Assembly (NCBI RefSeq): GCF_014647515.1
Contig: NZ_BMPI01000025.1
Location: 5,511 to 69,510 of the forward strand
Length of the DNA: 64,000 nt
Origin: Dactylosporangium sucinum
Lineage (GTDB): Bacteria > Actinomycetota > Actinomycetes > Mycobacteriales > Micromonosporaceae
Reading direction: 5' to 3'
Under the pieces are notes generated by a model, which did no database searches, was not told the DNA's origin, and saw nothing but the letters and a program-made list of their open reading frames with translations. Positions within the stretch are counted from its first letter, which is position 1; the number at the start of each line of letters is the position of its first letter. The translations under genes and the position numbers were made by a program. Of this stretch, positions 34,322-41,211 are shown piece after piece.

Positions 34322-34984
34322 ATGCACCCGCACCACTTCCGACCGGCCCGCGCAGCGCGGCGCCGCCTTCGCACCGCCGCCGTCACCGGGGCGGTCAGCC
34401 TCGTACTGCTGGGCACCTCCGCCTGCGGCGGCGGCACCCACCACGACCCGGGCACCCGGCCGACCGCGCCGGCGGCGACCGCCAGCGGCGCGACGGCGGG
34501 CAGCTTCAACGGCATCGACGTCAGGTTCGCCACCGACATGATCCCGCACCACCGGCAGGCACTGGAGATGGCGAAGCTCGCCGAGGCCCGCGCCGCCACC
34601 CCGGCGGTGAAGGACCTCGCCGGGCGCATCAGCAAGGCCCAGGAGCCCGAGATCGCCACCATGTCCGGCTGGCTCACCGCATGGGGTGAGCCGGTGCCGA
34701 GCCCCGGCGGCATGGATCACGGCATGGACCACGGTGACACGATGGGCGGCATGCCCGGGATGATGAGCCAGCAGGAGATGCAGCAGCTGGCCAAGGCGAC
34801 CGGCACCGGCTTCGACAAGATGTTCCTCACGATGATGATCAAGCATCACGAGGGCGCCGTCGAGATGGCCAAGGCCGAACAGGCGCAGGGCGCCGACCCG
34901 GCCGCCAAGAAGCTCGCCGGCGACATCGCCGCCGGGCAGACGGCCGAGATCGCCGAGATGCGGCGCCTGCTCGAGCAGCTGTAG
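34322..34984 (+). CDS. DUF305 family lipoprotein
   Basis: A 220-residue exported protein. The signal ends in a probable lipobox at Cys35 (LLGTSAC). Two DUF305 repeats follow: FATDMIPHHRQALEMAKLAEARA and FLTMMIKHHEGAVEMAKAEQAQG, each with the His pair. A Met/His/Gly-rich linker (GGMDHGMDHGDTMGGMPGMM) lies between. Such proteins bind copper in the few cases studied. It stands after the DUF6153 gene with AGGAG (34312-34316) and is followed by a strong hairpin. Confidence 0.88.
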   Translation: MHPHHFRPARAARRRLRTAAVTGAVSLVLLGTSACGGGTHHDPGTRPTAPAATASGATAGSFNGIDVRFATDMIPHHRQALEMAKLAEARAATPAVKDLAGRISKAQEPEIATMSGWLTAWGEPVPSPGGMDHGMDHGDTMGGMPGMMSQQEMQQLAKATGTGFDKMFLTMMIKHHEGAVEMAKAEQAQGADPAAKKLAGDIAAGQTAEIAEMRRLLEQL

Positions 34985-34990
34985 CACCCC

Positions 34991-35025
34991 GCCGCGCCGG
35001 GCTGACGCCGTCGGCCCGGCGCGGC
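34991..35025 (+). terminator. Hairpin terminator after the DUF305 gene
   Basis: GCCGCGCCGGGC (34991-35002) and GCCCGGCGCGGC (35014-35025) form a perfect 12-base stem with an 11-base loop, six bases after the DUF305 stop. There is no T-run, as is usual in high-GC actinomycetes. Confidence 0.7.
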
Positions 35026-35033
35026 ACATTTCA

Positions 35034-35047
35034 CCTACGGTGCGTAG
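35034..35047 (-). promoter_or_regulatory. CTACGCACCGTAGG operator-like site (site B)
   Basis: CCTACGGTGCGTAG reads CTACGCACCGTAGG on the minus strand, with the inverted repeat CTACG/CGTAG around three bases. It differs by one base from site A at 30857. It lies between the DUF305 terminator and the NlpC/P60 promoter, about 75 bases upstream of the latter's -35 box. Confidence 0.5.
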
Positions 35048-35118
35048 TTGCATCGAACGATCCTCGGTAATGGAGGGAAGTTCTCGCCGCCTAGCTCCTA
35101 TGTGCCGTCGTACGTGCC

Positions 35119-35148
35119 TTGCGCGGGGCGTTCCCGGTGGCCTATGGT
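35119..35148 (+). promoter_or_regulatory. Promoter for the NlpC/P60 gene
   Basis: TTGCGC (35119-35124), an 18-base spacer and TATGGT (35143-35148). The predicted leader is about 53 bases, and the gene starts at GTG 35209 behind GAAGGAG (35192-35198). Confidence 0.5.
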
Positions 35149-35208
35149 CGGCTACCGGCGGGCCGCCGTTGCCGGCGGCGCTGAGACGAGCGAAGGAGCC
35201 GGTCTTCC

Positions 35209-36216
35209 GTGCGGCCAGGCCAACGACGACCCGTAGGACATCGCTCGACGCCGGTCCGAGCGCTGCTCGCGGCCGGAACCCTGTGCCTGGCGTTGGTCGT
35301 CACGCTCCTCGCGAGCTCCGGCGCCGTGCGCGCCGAGCCGACCCCGGCCGAGGTCGAGCGGCAGATCGACGAGGCGTGGAACCAGCTCGAGCCGATCATC
35401 GAGCAGTACAACCTCGTCCACGGCCAGCTCAAGCAGAGCCAGGCCAGGGCCGCCGCCCTCCAGCAGCAGCTGCTGCCGTTGCAGGCCCAGGTCGACGCCG
35501 CGCTGGGGCCGGTCAGCGAGCTCGCCGTCACGGCGTTCAAGGGACGGCGGGTCACCGCACTGGACGTGCTGCTGCACGCGGATGCACCAGAGGTACTGCT
35601 GGATCAGCTCGCCGTCGTGAACGAGATCGCACGCAACCAGCGGGCGGCGATCGCGGCCGTCGCCGAGGCCCGCGACCGGCTCGCCGCAGAACGGCGGGCG
35701 CTCGACGCGGTGATCGCCGAGCAGGCCGCGCAGGACGCCGACCTTGCCGCCCGCAAGCAGCAGATCGAGGCCAAGGTCGCCGATCTGCAGCGGCTGCGCC
35801 TGGCGGTGTACGGCAACGGCGGCACGGGCGAGCTGCGGCCGGTGGCCTGCCCGGTCGACTACCTCGGCGGTCCGGGCGGCACGGCGGCCAAGCGGGCCTG
35901 CGCCCTCATCGGCAAGCCGTACATCTGGGGCGCCGCCGGCCCGGACGGCTACGACTGCTCCGGCCTGACCCTGACCGCCTGGGCCGCCGCCGGCGTGCGG
36001 CTGCGCCACTACACCCGCTGGCAGTGGGACGACACGAAGGCCGTGTCCCGGGCCGACCTGCGCCCCGGCGACCTGGTGTTCTTCTTCAGCGACCTGCACC
36101 ACATGGGCCTCTACGTCGGCGGCGGCTGGATGGTGCACGCCCCCACGACCGGCGACCGGGTGCGCATGGCCAAGCTCGACGGCCGTCCGATCACCGGGTA
36201 TCGGCGCCCCGCCTGA
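35209..36216 (+). CDS. NlpC/P60 family cell-wall endopeptidase (RipA-like)
   Basis: A 335-residue secreted protein. A signal peptide (about residues 1-42, ending GAVRAEP) is followed by a coiled coil of roughly 160 residues (VERQIDEAWNQLEPIIEQYN ... ADLAARKQQIEAKVADLQRL). The C-terminal NlpC/P60 domain has catalytic Cys250 in YDCSGLTL and His298 in HHMGLYVGG. It should cut peptidoglycan stem peptides; the coiled coil usually keeps such enzymes inactive until processed. A 41-residue membrane protein follows 23 bases downstream. Confidence 0.9.
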   Translation: MRPGQRRPVGHRSTPVRALLAAGTLCLALVVTLLASSGAVRAEPTPAEVERQIDEAWNQLEPIIEQYNLVHGQLKQSQARAAALQQQLLPLQAQVDAALGPVSELAVTAFKGRRVTALDVLLHADAPEVLLDQLAVVNEIARNQRAAIAAVAEARDRLAAERRALDAVIAEQAAQDADLAARKQQIEAKVADLQRLRLAVYGNGGTGELRPVACPVDYLGGPGGTAAKRACALIGKPYIWGAAGPDGYDCSGLTLTAWAAAGVRLRHYTRWQWDDTKAVSRADLRPGDLVFFFSDLHHMGLYVGGGWMVHAPTTGDRVRMAKLDGRPITGYRRPA

Positions 36217-36239
36217 CCTCGCGACGCTCGGAGGAACAC

Positions 36240-36365
36240 GTGCCGCACGACGACCAGGACCCGGACGACCGCGACGACGCTCCCGGCGGCGGCGCCCTGA
36301 TCGCGATCGGCGTGATCGCGATCCTGGTCATCATCGGCTTCATCGTCAGCGTCTCCGACGGCTGA
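36240..36365 (+). CDS. Small single-span membrane protein, 41 residues
   Basis: From GTG 36240 the product is an acidic N-terminus (HDDQDPDDRDDAPGGG) and one hydrophobic segment (ALIAIGVIAILVIIGFIVSV). A good site, GGAGGA (36230-36235), stands four bases before the start. The position directly after the NlpC/P60 gene suggests co-expression. There is no known family; a role with the endopeptidase or in the membrane is a guess. Confidence 0.6.
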   Translation: MPHDDQDPDDRDDAPGGGALIAIGVIAILVIIGFIVSVSDG

Positions 36366-36386
36366 TCGCCGCCGGCGCCGCGGAGA

Positions 36387-37319
36387 TCAGCGGTGCGGGT
36401 CCGGCTGGAGATAGATGTGCCGCGCCTCCGGCACGAAGTCCCGGATGTGCGCCCGCGCCCGGGCGAGCGTCGCGGCGACGTCGGCATCCGCGGCGAGGCC
36501 GATGCGCGCCGTCACCATCACCTCGTCGTGGGTCACCTGCACGACGGCGAGGTGATTCACGGACCGCACGTCTGCGGCCAGCAGCGCCAGCTCGACGGCG
36601 GTCAGGTCCGTCGGTGACGCCGGTGCGACGGTGAGCAGATTCAGCAGGCGGACGGCAAGGATCAGGTCGACGGCTGCGACGGCGGCCGCGACGGTGCCGG
36701 CGGCGACCGCATCGGTGACCTTGGAGTGGGCGGCGTCGCAGGCCACGGCGCCGCCGAGGACCGCGACGGTCGCGATGCAGGCGGAGCTCTGCAGGACGAC
36801 CGCGAGGGAGGTGCGGATTCGGGGCGTGTGCCGCAGGAACAGCCACCACGACGCCCGGCCCCGAGCGGCGCTCGCCGCGCCGACGACGACGCCGGCGGCC
36901 GCGGTCTGCACCGCGAGCGTCAGCGCCAGCTCGACCCAGACCACGGTGCCCGGTCCGACACAGGGGACCGGGCCGTCCGGCGTGGCCGCCGCCCACACCA
37001 CGCTCAACGCGGCGGTGGTCGACACGGCGACGCTCGCGATGAGCGGCAGCAGCAGTCGCCGGGAACGACCGTCGGCGGTGTCGGGTGCGAGGTGGACGAG
37101 CAGGCCGGCGGCGGCCAAGGCGATCACCGCGATCACCATGAGCGAGCCGGTTGCGGCGTACACCTCGCACAACAGCCCGACCGAGACCAGCCCGCACAGC
37201 CCACCGATCCCTCGGGCGGCGGTCGCGGTGCTCACCCACACATCTTGCCGCATCACCGCGAGCCGCCGCCGAAGCAGGCCTTGGCCGGCCGTCCGCATCA
37301 ACCGCTCGGTGTCCGTCAA
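36387..37319 (-). CDS. Divergent CDF-like (cation diffusion facilitator) membrane protein
   Basis: A 310-residue protein with about six hydrophobic segments (residues 35-245) and a C-terminal soluble domain of about 75 residues. That domain (VNHLAVVQVTHDEVMVTARIGL ... HIRDFVPEARHIYLQPDPH) matches the cytoplasmic metal-binding fold of CDF transporters. The membrane part is weakly conserved and the usual HxxxD pairs are not evident, so transport may be lost or changed. The start is uncertain: TTG 37319 has GGAG four bases upstream, ATG 37298 is the alternative. Confidence 0.6.
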   Translation of the reverse strand: MTDTERLMRTAGQGLLRRRLAVMRQDVWVSTATAARGIGGLCGLVSVGLLCEVYAATGSLMVIAVIALAAAGLLVHLAPDTADGRSRRLLLPLIASVAVSTTAALSVVWAAATPDGPVPCVGPGTVVWVELALTLAVQTAAAGVVVGAASAARGRASWWLFLRHTPRIRTSLAVVLQSSACIATVAVLGGAVACDAAHSKVTDAVAAGTVAAAVAAVDLILAVRLLNLLTVAPASPTDLTAVELALLAADVRSVNHLAVVQVTHDEVMVTARIGLAADADVAATLARARAHIRDFVPEARHIYLQPDPHR

Positions 37320-37371
37320 CCGGCTCCGCGAGTCCTGTCGAGCCGCGGCCGCTCGACGCGCTCGCGGCAGG

Positions 37372-38094
37372 TCAGAACGAGTAGCCGCGCCGAGCGATCC
37401 ACGTGGCCATGTTGTCGGTCGTCATCCAGTACGTGCCGTCGCCGTTGGGGTTGGCCGAGTCGGCCACCTTCACGATCCGGCCTCCGTCCTTGTACCCGAC
37501 GATGGCCACGTAGTGGCCGCCGTCAAAGCTGTGGCTGATGCCGTTGGTGTCCCACGCCGAGGTCACGATGTTGGCGACGACGGCGCGGCCGTCGGTGACG
37601 GCGCGCACCACGTCGGTCTGCAACTGGCCGGTCTCGGCCGGTGTCGCGACCTGCCCCCGGATCTCCCTCGTCTGGTAGACGTCGGCCCCGACGATCTCGT
37701 TCAACCCCCGGGTCACGTCGAACGCGGAGTCGGTCCCGCTCGTCGTCGTGCGTAGCTTCGAGGCCATGTCGGCCTGGGTCACCGCATAGCCGCCGGCGGC
37801 CAGCGCGTTGCGGGCAGCCGCGGGTCCGCACCAGTAGAAGTTCGGTTGCTGCTGGAACTGGGCTTCGAGCACCTTCTCCGCAGGGCTGGGCGTGGCCGGC
37901 GCTTCCGGAGCCGCGCTGGCGACAACGGGTGCGACGGCCGAGGAAGCGCGGCTCGGCTGCGAGCCGTCGATCTGGCTCAGGACGATTCCGGTCGCCGCTG
38001 CCACGGCCAGCAGCCCGCCCAGGAGGACGGCGCCGCGAGATCGGCGTGTGCCGACCGCGTGCTGGGCGAGGTGACGGATAGACGCACGGTTCAT
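37372..38094 (-). CDS. Exported C39-like papain-fold cysteine peptidase
   Basis: A 240-residue protein with an N-terminal signal or anchor (GAVLLGGLLAVAAATGIVL, about 21-40), an Ala/Pro-rich linker, and a C39-like peptidase domain. Catalytic residues are Cys89 in NFYWCGPAAARNAL, the His in GGHYVAIVGY, and the Asp/Asn region KVADSANPNG. ATG 38094 has GGAGAT six bases upstream; an earlier ATG 38112 lacks one. It may process peptides or wall components outside the membrane. The nearest upstream regulatory element is a c-di-AMP riboswitch ending 396 bases before the start, with no other convincing gene between. Confidence 0.82.
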   Translation of the reverse strand: MNRASIRHLAQHAVGTRRSRGAVLLGGLLAVAAATGIVLSQIDGSQPSRASSAVAPVVASAAPEAPATPSPAEKVLEAQFQQQPNFYWCGPAAARNALAAGGYAVTQADMASKLRTTTSGTDSAFDVTRGLNEIVGADVYQTREIRGQVATPAETGQLQTDVVRAVTDGRAVVANIVTSAWDTNGISHSFDGGHYVAIVGYKDGGRIVKVADSANPNGDGTYWMTTDNMATWIARRGYSF

Positions 38095-38489
38095 TTGCAA
38101 TCTCCAAACCACCGGAGCCGCACGCCGAGGACACCTCAGTGCGTTGCTCCGGCCGACGGGTGAACGTCGTTGACGGGCGCTGAGTGCGTTTGGTCCACAA
38201 TGGAGCGCCAGGAGCGCGGCCGGCAGCCCGCAGGCAGCGGACTCCGGCCCGCGCAGCGATCACGCGCGAGCCGGTCGCCGTGCAGCCGGGCCCGGGCCGG
38301 AAACCGCGCCGATGCGGATGCACGTCCGGGCGTGACCGTCGCCGCGGGACCAGGCCCGGCGTGGACCTTCAGCTGTCCTCAGCGGCTGACGTGGACTCGA
38401 ACGGCTCGCAGCGCACGTGCGGGGCGGCCGAGGAGCCGGCCTGGGTGGGGGTTGACCTGAACGTGCACGAGCATGTTCTCCTTACGCGT
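38095..38489 (-). other. Long leader between riboswitch and C39-like peptidase gene
   Basis: These 395 bases hold no convincing protein gene. Just after the riboswitch is a 31-codon frame (ATG at 38474 to TGA at 38379) with AAGGAG three bases upstream; its product is short and basic (MLVHVQVNPHPGRLLG...) and unlike known proteins. It could be a leader peptide or the head of a decayed gene. Several GC-rich hairpins are possible, but none is a clear terminator. Confidence 0.4.
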
Positions 38490-38608
38490 CCGCCTACCGG
38501 GTTAGCTGACGGGTTCGGGCGCGAAAGGTCGCCCTACCACAGGCCGTCGGCCTGTGGATTCACCCCAGTTGCGGTGGGTCCCCGGCTCATGCGAGCACGA
38601 CTCGGCGG
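38490..38608 (-). ncRNA. c-di-AMP riboswitch (ydaO/yuaA type)
   Basis: On the minus strand, stem P1 pairs CCGCC (38608-38604) with GGCGG (38494-38490). Inside are the conserved blocks GGGGACCC, GGGGTGAATCC (38566-38556), a 9-base-pair variable hairpin (38537-38557), GTAGGG, and the 3' block CCGTCAGCTAACCCGGTAGG just before P1 closes. Order and spacing match the actinobacterial ydaO class, about 120 bases. Known members turn cell-wall hydrolase genes off when c-di-AMP is high. The next substantial gene downstream is the C39-like peptidase. Confidence 0.88.
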
Positions 38609-38660
38609 GCCTGGCCCGGTGTCACCCATTGTGATCAGTGTCCGGATCAGACGAGCGTTG

Positions 38661-38689
38661 ACACTACTGATCGGTACGAGCCGTGCCAA
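38661..38689 (-). promoter_or_regulatory. Promoter for the riboswitch transcript
   Basis: On the minus strand TTGGCA (38689-38684), a 17-base spacer and TAGTGT (38666-38661). Transcription would start near 38654, about 45 bases before the riboswitch stem P1. Confidence 0.55.
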
Positions 38690-38822
38690 GCCCTCTACCT
38701 GTAATTCATGGCACTCGAAGCGGAGCCGGGCCGATCGTCGTGCCGGTGCGGTATGTAGCAGAGAGTGATGGCCGGAAGCTACGTGGATCGCTCGTGGCGG
38801 TCCCGCACCGCGGCGCGGATCG

Positions 38823-39683
38823 TCACGCGTCCGGAGCGTGCTGCGGGATGCCGTACTGGGCGCCGATGACGGAGAGCAGCTGCAGCTTCTCGTAGCTCTC
38901 GCTGCCGGGGACCGCCGTGTAGACCAGCAGGGAGTGCGACTGCTCGGGGTCGAGCAGTGCCTGGCAGGTCAGCTCGAGCGAGCCGAGCTCCGGGTGGATG
39001 AACCGCTTGACGTGGTTGTAGCGGACGCCGACCTCGTGTTCGCTCCAGACGGTCCGGAACTCCTCGCTGCGGGCGAACAGGAGGCGCTGGAGGTGGGCGG
39101 CCCACGAGTCGGGCCCCCGCAGCGTGACCGTCGTGCGCAGCCCCGAGGCGAAGACCCGGGAATGCAGCGCGTGCTCGTCGGGGTGGTACAGCGCCCGGCA
39201 GGCCGGGTCGGTGAACCAGCGGTAGCCGATGCTGCGGGCCGGGCCGGTGAATCTGGTGAGGTCGCCGGTGAGGGCGACGCCGAGCGGGGTCTGCCGCAGC
39301 GTCTCGCCGAGCTCGGTGACGATCTCGGCGGGGGTGTCGGTGAGCCGGTCGAAGATGCGCAGCAGGCCGGGACTGACGTGTTCGCTGGTCGACCCCCGCG
39401 TGGGCGGTTGGTGACCGGCGAGCCGGAACAGGTGGTCGCGTTCGTCGAGGGACAGATGCAGGCCCTGCGCGATCGAGGCGATCATCTGCTCGGACGGGTG
39501 CGGGCCGCGCTCCCGCTCCAGCCGGCTGTAGTAGTCGGCGGAGATGTGGCAGAGCGTGGCGACCTCCTCGCGCCGCAATCCGTCGGTCCGGCGCAGCTGC
39601 CCGCGCGGGAGACCGACGTCCTCGGGTTGCAGCGACGCCCGGCGGCGGCGCAGGAACTCGGCGAGCCCGGCTCGATCGATCAC
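38823..39683 (-). CDS. XRE-family regulator with MmyB-like ligand-binding domain
   Basis: A 286-residue protein. The N-terminal helix-turn-helix contains LRREEVATLCHISADYYSRLERERG; residues 100-286 match the MmyB-like PAS-type domain (RWFTDPACRALYHPDEHA, HEVGVRYNHVKRFIHPELG). GTG 39683 follows GGAAGGA. MmyB-like regulators often control a neighbouring dehydrogenase, and here an SDR is divergent with two direct repeats between the genes. The ligand may be a fatty-acid-like molecule, as proposed for the family. Confidence 0.9.
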   Translation of the reverse strand: MIDRAGLAEFLRRRRASLQPEDVGLPRGQLRRTDGLRREEVATLCHISADYYSRLERERGPHPSEQMIASIAQGLHLSLDERDHLFRLAGHQPPTRGSTSEHVSPGLLRIFDRLTDTPAEIVTELGETLRQTPLGVALTGDLTRFTGPARSIGYRWFTDPACRALYHPDEHALHSRVFASGLRTTVTLRGPDSWAAHLQRLLFARSEEFRTVWSEHEVGVRYNHVKRFIHPELGSLELTCQALLDPEQSHSLLVYTAVPGSESYEKLQLLSVIGAQYGIPQHAPDA

Positions 39684-39733
39684 GGCTGCTTCCTTCCTGA
39701 CCTGGTGCTGTTCCCGTTCTACCACCGCCGCTT

Positions 39734-39793
39734 GGGCGCAGCCTGGGATTGAGAGGCCGTGGATAACCCCGCGGAGCGGGCGCAGCCTGGGAT
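39734..39793. repeat. Pair of 16-base direct repeats in the regulator/SDR intergenic region
   Basis: GGGCGCAGCCTGGGAT occurs at 39734-39749 and again at 39778-39793, exact copies 44 bases apart (about four helical turns). They lie between divergent start codons at 39683 and 39825, as expected for binding sites of the MmyB-like regulator. Confidence 0.7.
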
Positions 39794-39824
39794 CACATCG
39801 GTCACGAGAAGCGAGGAAGCGCAC

Positions 39825-40820
39825 ATGGCACGCACACGGCCGGACGTCACCGTTCCTGACCTTTCCGTTCCCGACCTTTCCGCTCCCGACCTCTCCGGGA
39901 AGCTCGCCGTCGTCACGGGCGCGAGCGACGGCGTCGGCCTGGGCCTGGCGACCCGCCTCGCCGCCGCCGGTGCCGAGGTCGTCATGCCGGTGCGGAACCT
40001 TCGCAAGGGCGAGGCCGCGGTCGCGAAGATCCGGCAACAGCACCCGGACGCCGTGCTGTCCCTGCGGGAGCTCGACCTGGCGTCGCTCGGCTCGGTCGCC
40101 GCGCTGGGCGCCGCGCTGCGCGCCGACAACCGTCCCATCCACATCCTCGTCAACAACGCCGGCGTGATGACGCCACCGGACCGGCAGAGCACCGCCGACG
40201 GGTTCGAGCTGCAGTTCGGCACGAACCACCTGGGTCACTTCGCGCTCGTGGGTCACCTGCTGCCGCTGCTGCGCGCGGGCCGTGCCCGGGTGACCTCGCA
40301 GATCAGCATCGCCGTGAACCGCAACGCCATCAACTGGGACGACCTGAGCTGGGAACGGTCCTACGACGGGTTCCGCGCGTACAGCCAGTCGAAGATCGCG
40401 TTCGGCCTGTTCGGGCTCGAGCTGGACCGGCGCAGCACGGCCGCGGGCTGGGGCATCACCAGCAACATCGCGCACCCCGGCGTCGCCGCCACCAGCCTCC
40501 TGCAAGCCCGCCCCGAGGTCGGCCGGCCACGACCCACGATCGGCGGCCGCCTCATCCGCGCGCTGGGTAGCCGCGGCATCCTCTTCGGAACGGTCGAGAC
40601 CGCGCTGCTCCCGGCCCTGTACGCGGCGACCTCCCCGGACGCGCGCGGCGCCCGCCTGTACGGTCCCGGCGGCTTCCAGCACATCTCCGGCGCCCCCGCC
40701 GAGCAGGCCCTCTACTCCCGGCTCCGCAGCGAGGACGACGCCGAACGCGTCTGGCGGATCTCCGAGGACCTCACCCACGTCGCGTTCCCGAACGAGCTGT
40801 CCACGACCCCCCGTTCCTGA
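39825..40820 (+). CDS. SDR family oxidoreductase with N-terminal PDLS repeats
   Basis: A 331-residue SDR with TGASDGVG, VNNAGVM, NHLGHFALVGHLLPLL and YSQSK. The usual active-site Ser stretch reads QISIAVNRN. The first 25 residues contain a pentapeptide repeat (VPDLS-VPDLS-APDLS) encoded by near-identical 15-base units. ATG 39825 follows GAGGAAG; a longer frame from 39759 starts within the repeat-operator region. It is divergent from the MmyB-like regulator and probably its target. Confidence 0.87.
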   Translation: MARTRPDVTVPDLSVPDLSAPDLSGKLAVVTGASDGVGLGLATRLAAAGAEVVMPVRNLRKGEAAVAKIRQQHPDAVLSLRELDLASLGSVAALGAALRADNRPIHILVNNAGVMTPPDRQSTADGFELQFGTNHLGHFALVGHLLPLLRAGRARVTSQISIAVNRNAINWDDLSWERSYDGFRAYSQSKIAFGLFGLELDRRSTAAGWGITSNIAHPGVAATSLLQARPEVGRPRPTIGGRLIRALGSRGILFGTVETALLPALYAATSPDARGARLYGPGGFQHISGAPAEQALYSRLRSEDDAERVWRISEDLTHVAFPNELSTTPRS

Positions 40821-40841
40821 GCGGGAACGCCCCTCGATGGC

Positions 40842-40886
40842 TTGACACCTCTTACTACGCACGGCGATACTACGTCCTACGTAGTA
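40842..40886 (+). promoter_or_regulatory. Promoter and perfect palindromic operator of the PadR gene
   Basis: TTGACA (40842-40847), an 18-base spacer and GATACT (40866-40871) form a near-consensus promoter. TACTACGTCCTACGTAGTA (40868-40886) is a perfect inverted repeat with 8-base arms, overlapping the -10 box and the start site. The PadR gene begins at 40900 behind AGGAGGGG, so autorepression is likely. Confidence 0.78.
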
Positions 40887-40899
40887 GGAGGGGATTCCC

Positions 40900-41211
40900 G
40901 TGGGTCTTTCCGAGCTGGGCAGGTTCTCCGAGCCCGGGCTGCTCGTCCTGATCAGCCTGGCGGACGGCCCGAAGCACGGCTATGCCATCCAGGAGGACAT
41001 CGGCATGCTGACCGGCGACCGTCCCGGACCCGGCACGTTGTACGGGGCGATCAAGCGCCTGGAGGAGCGTGGGCTCATCGAGGCCCTGGCGGCCCAGGAC
41101 CGGCGCAAGCCCTATCAGCTCACTCCCGTGGGACGGCAGTCGCTCCAGGCGGAACTGGAGCGCACCAGGTCGATGACCGCGGTGGGCCTGCGTCGCCTGG
41201 CGGTGACCTGA
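40900..41211 (+). CDS. PadR family transcriptional regulator
   Basis: A 103-residue winged-helix protein of the short PadR class. It has GLLVLISLADGPKHGYAIQEDI, GPGTLYGAIKRLEERGLIEAL and RKPYQLTPVGRQSLQAEL. The start is GTG 40900. The stop overlaps the ATG of a membrane protein gene, the common PadR-plus-effector layout. Its palindrome at 40868 is a likely target. Confidence 0.92.
   Translation: MGLSELGRFSEPGLLVLISLADGPKHGYAIQEDIGMLTGDRPGPGTLYGAIKRLEERGLIEALAAQDRRKPYQLTPVGRQSLQAELERTRSMTAVGLRRLAVT

Noticed and set aside
35048..35073. TTGCAT plus TAATGG as a second promoter for the NlpC/P60 gene.
   Set aside because: The spacer is 14 bases, too short; TTGCGC/TATGGT at 35119-35148 fits better.
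38184..38768. A 194-codon plus-strand frame across the intergenic region.
   Set aside because: It runs antisense through the riboswitch and its promoter and has biased composition and no recognisable domain.
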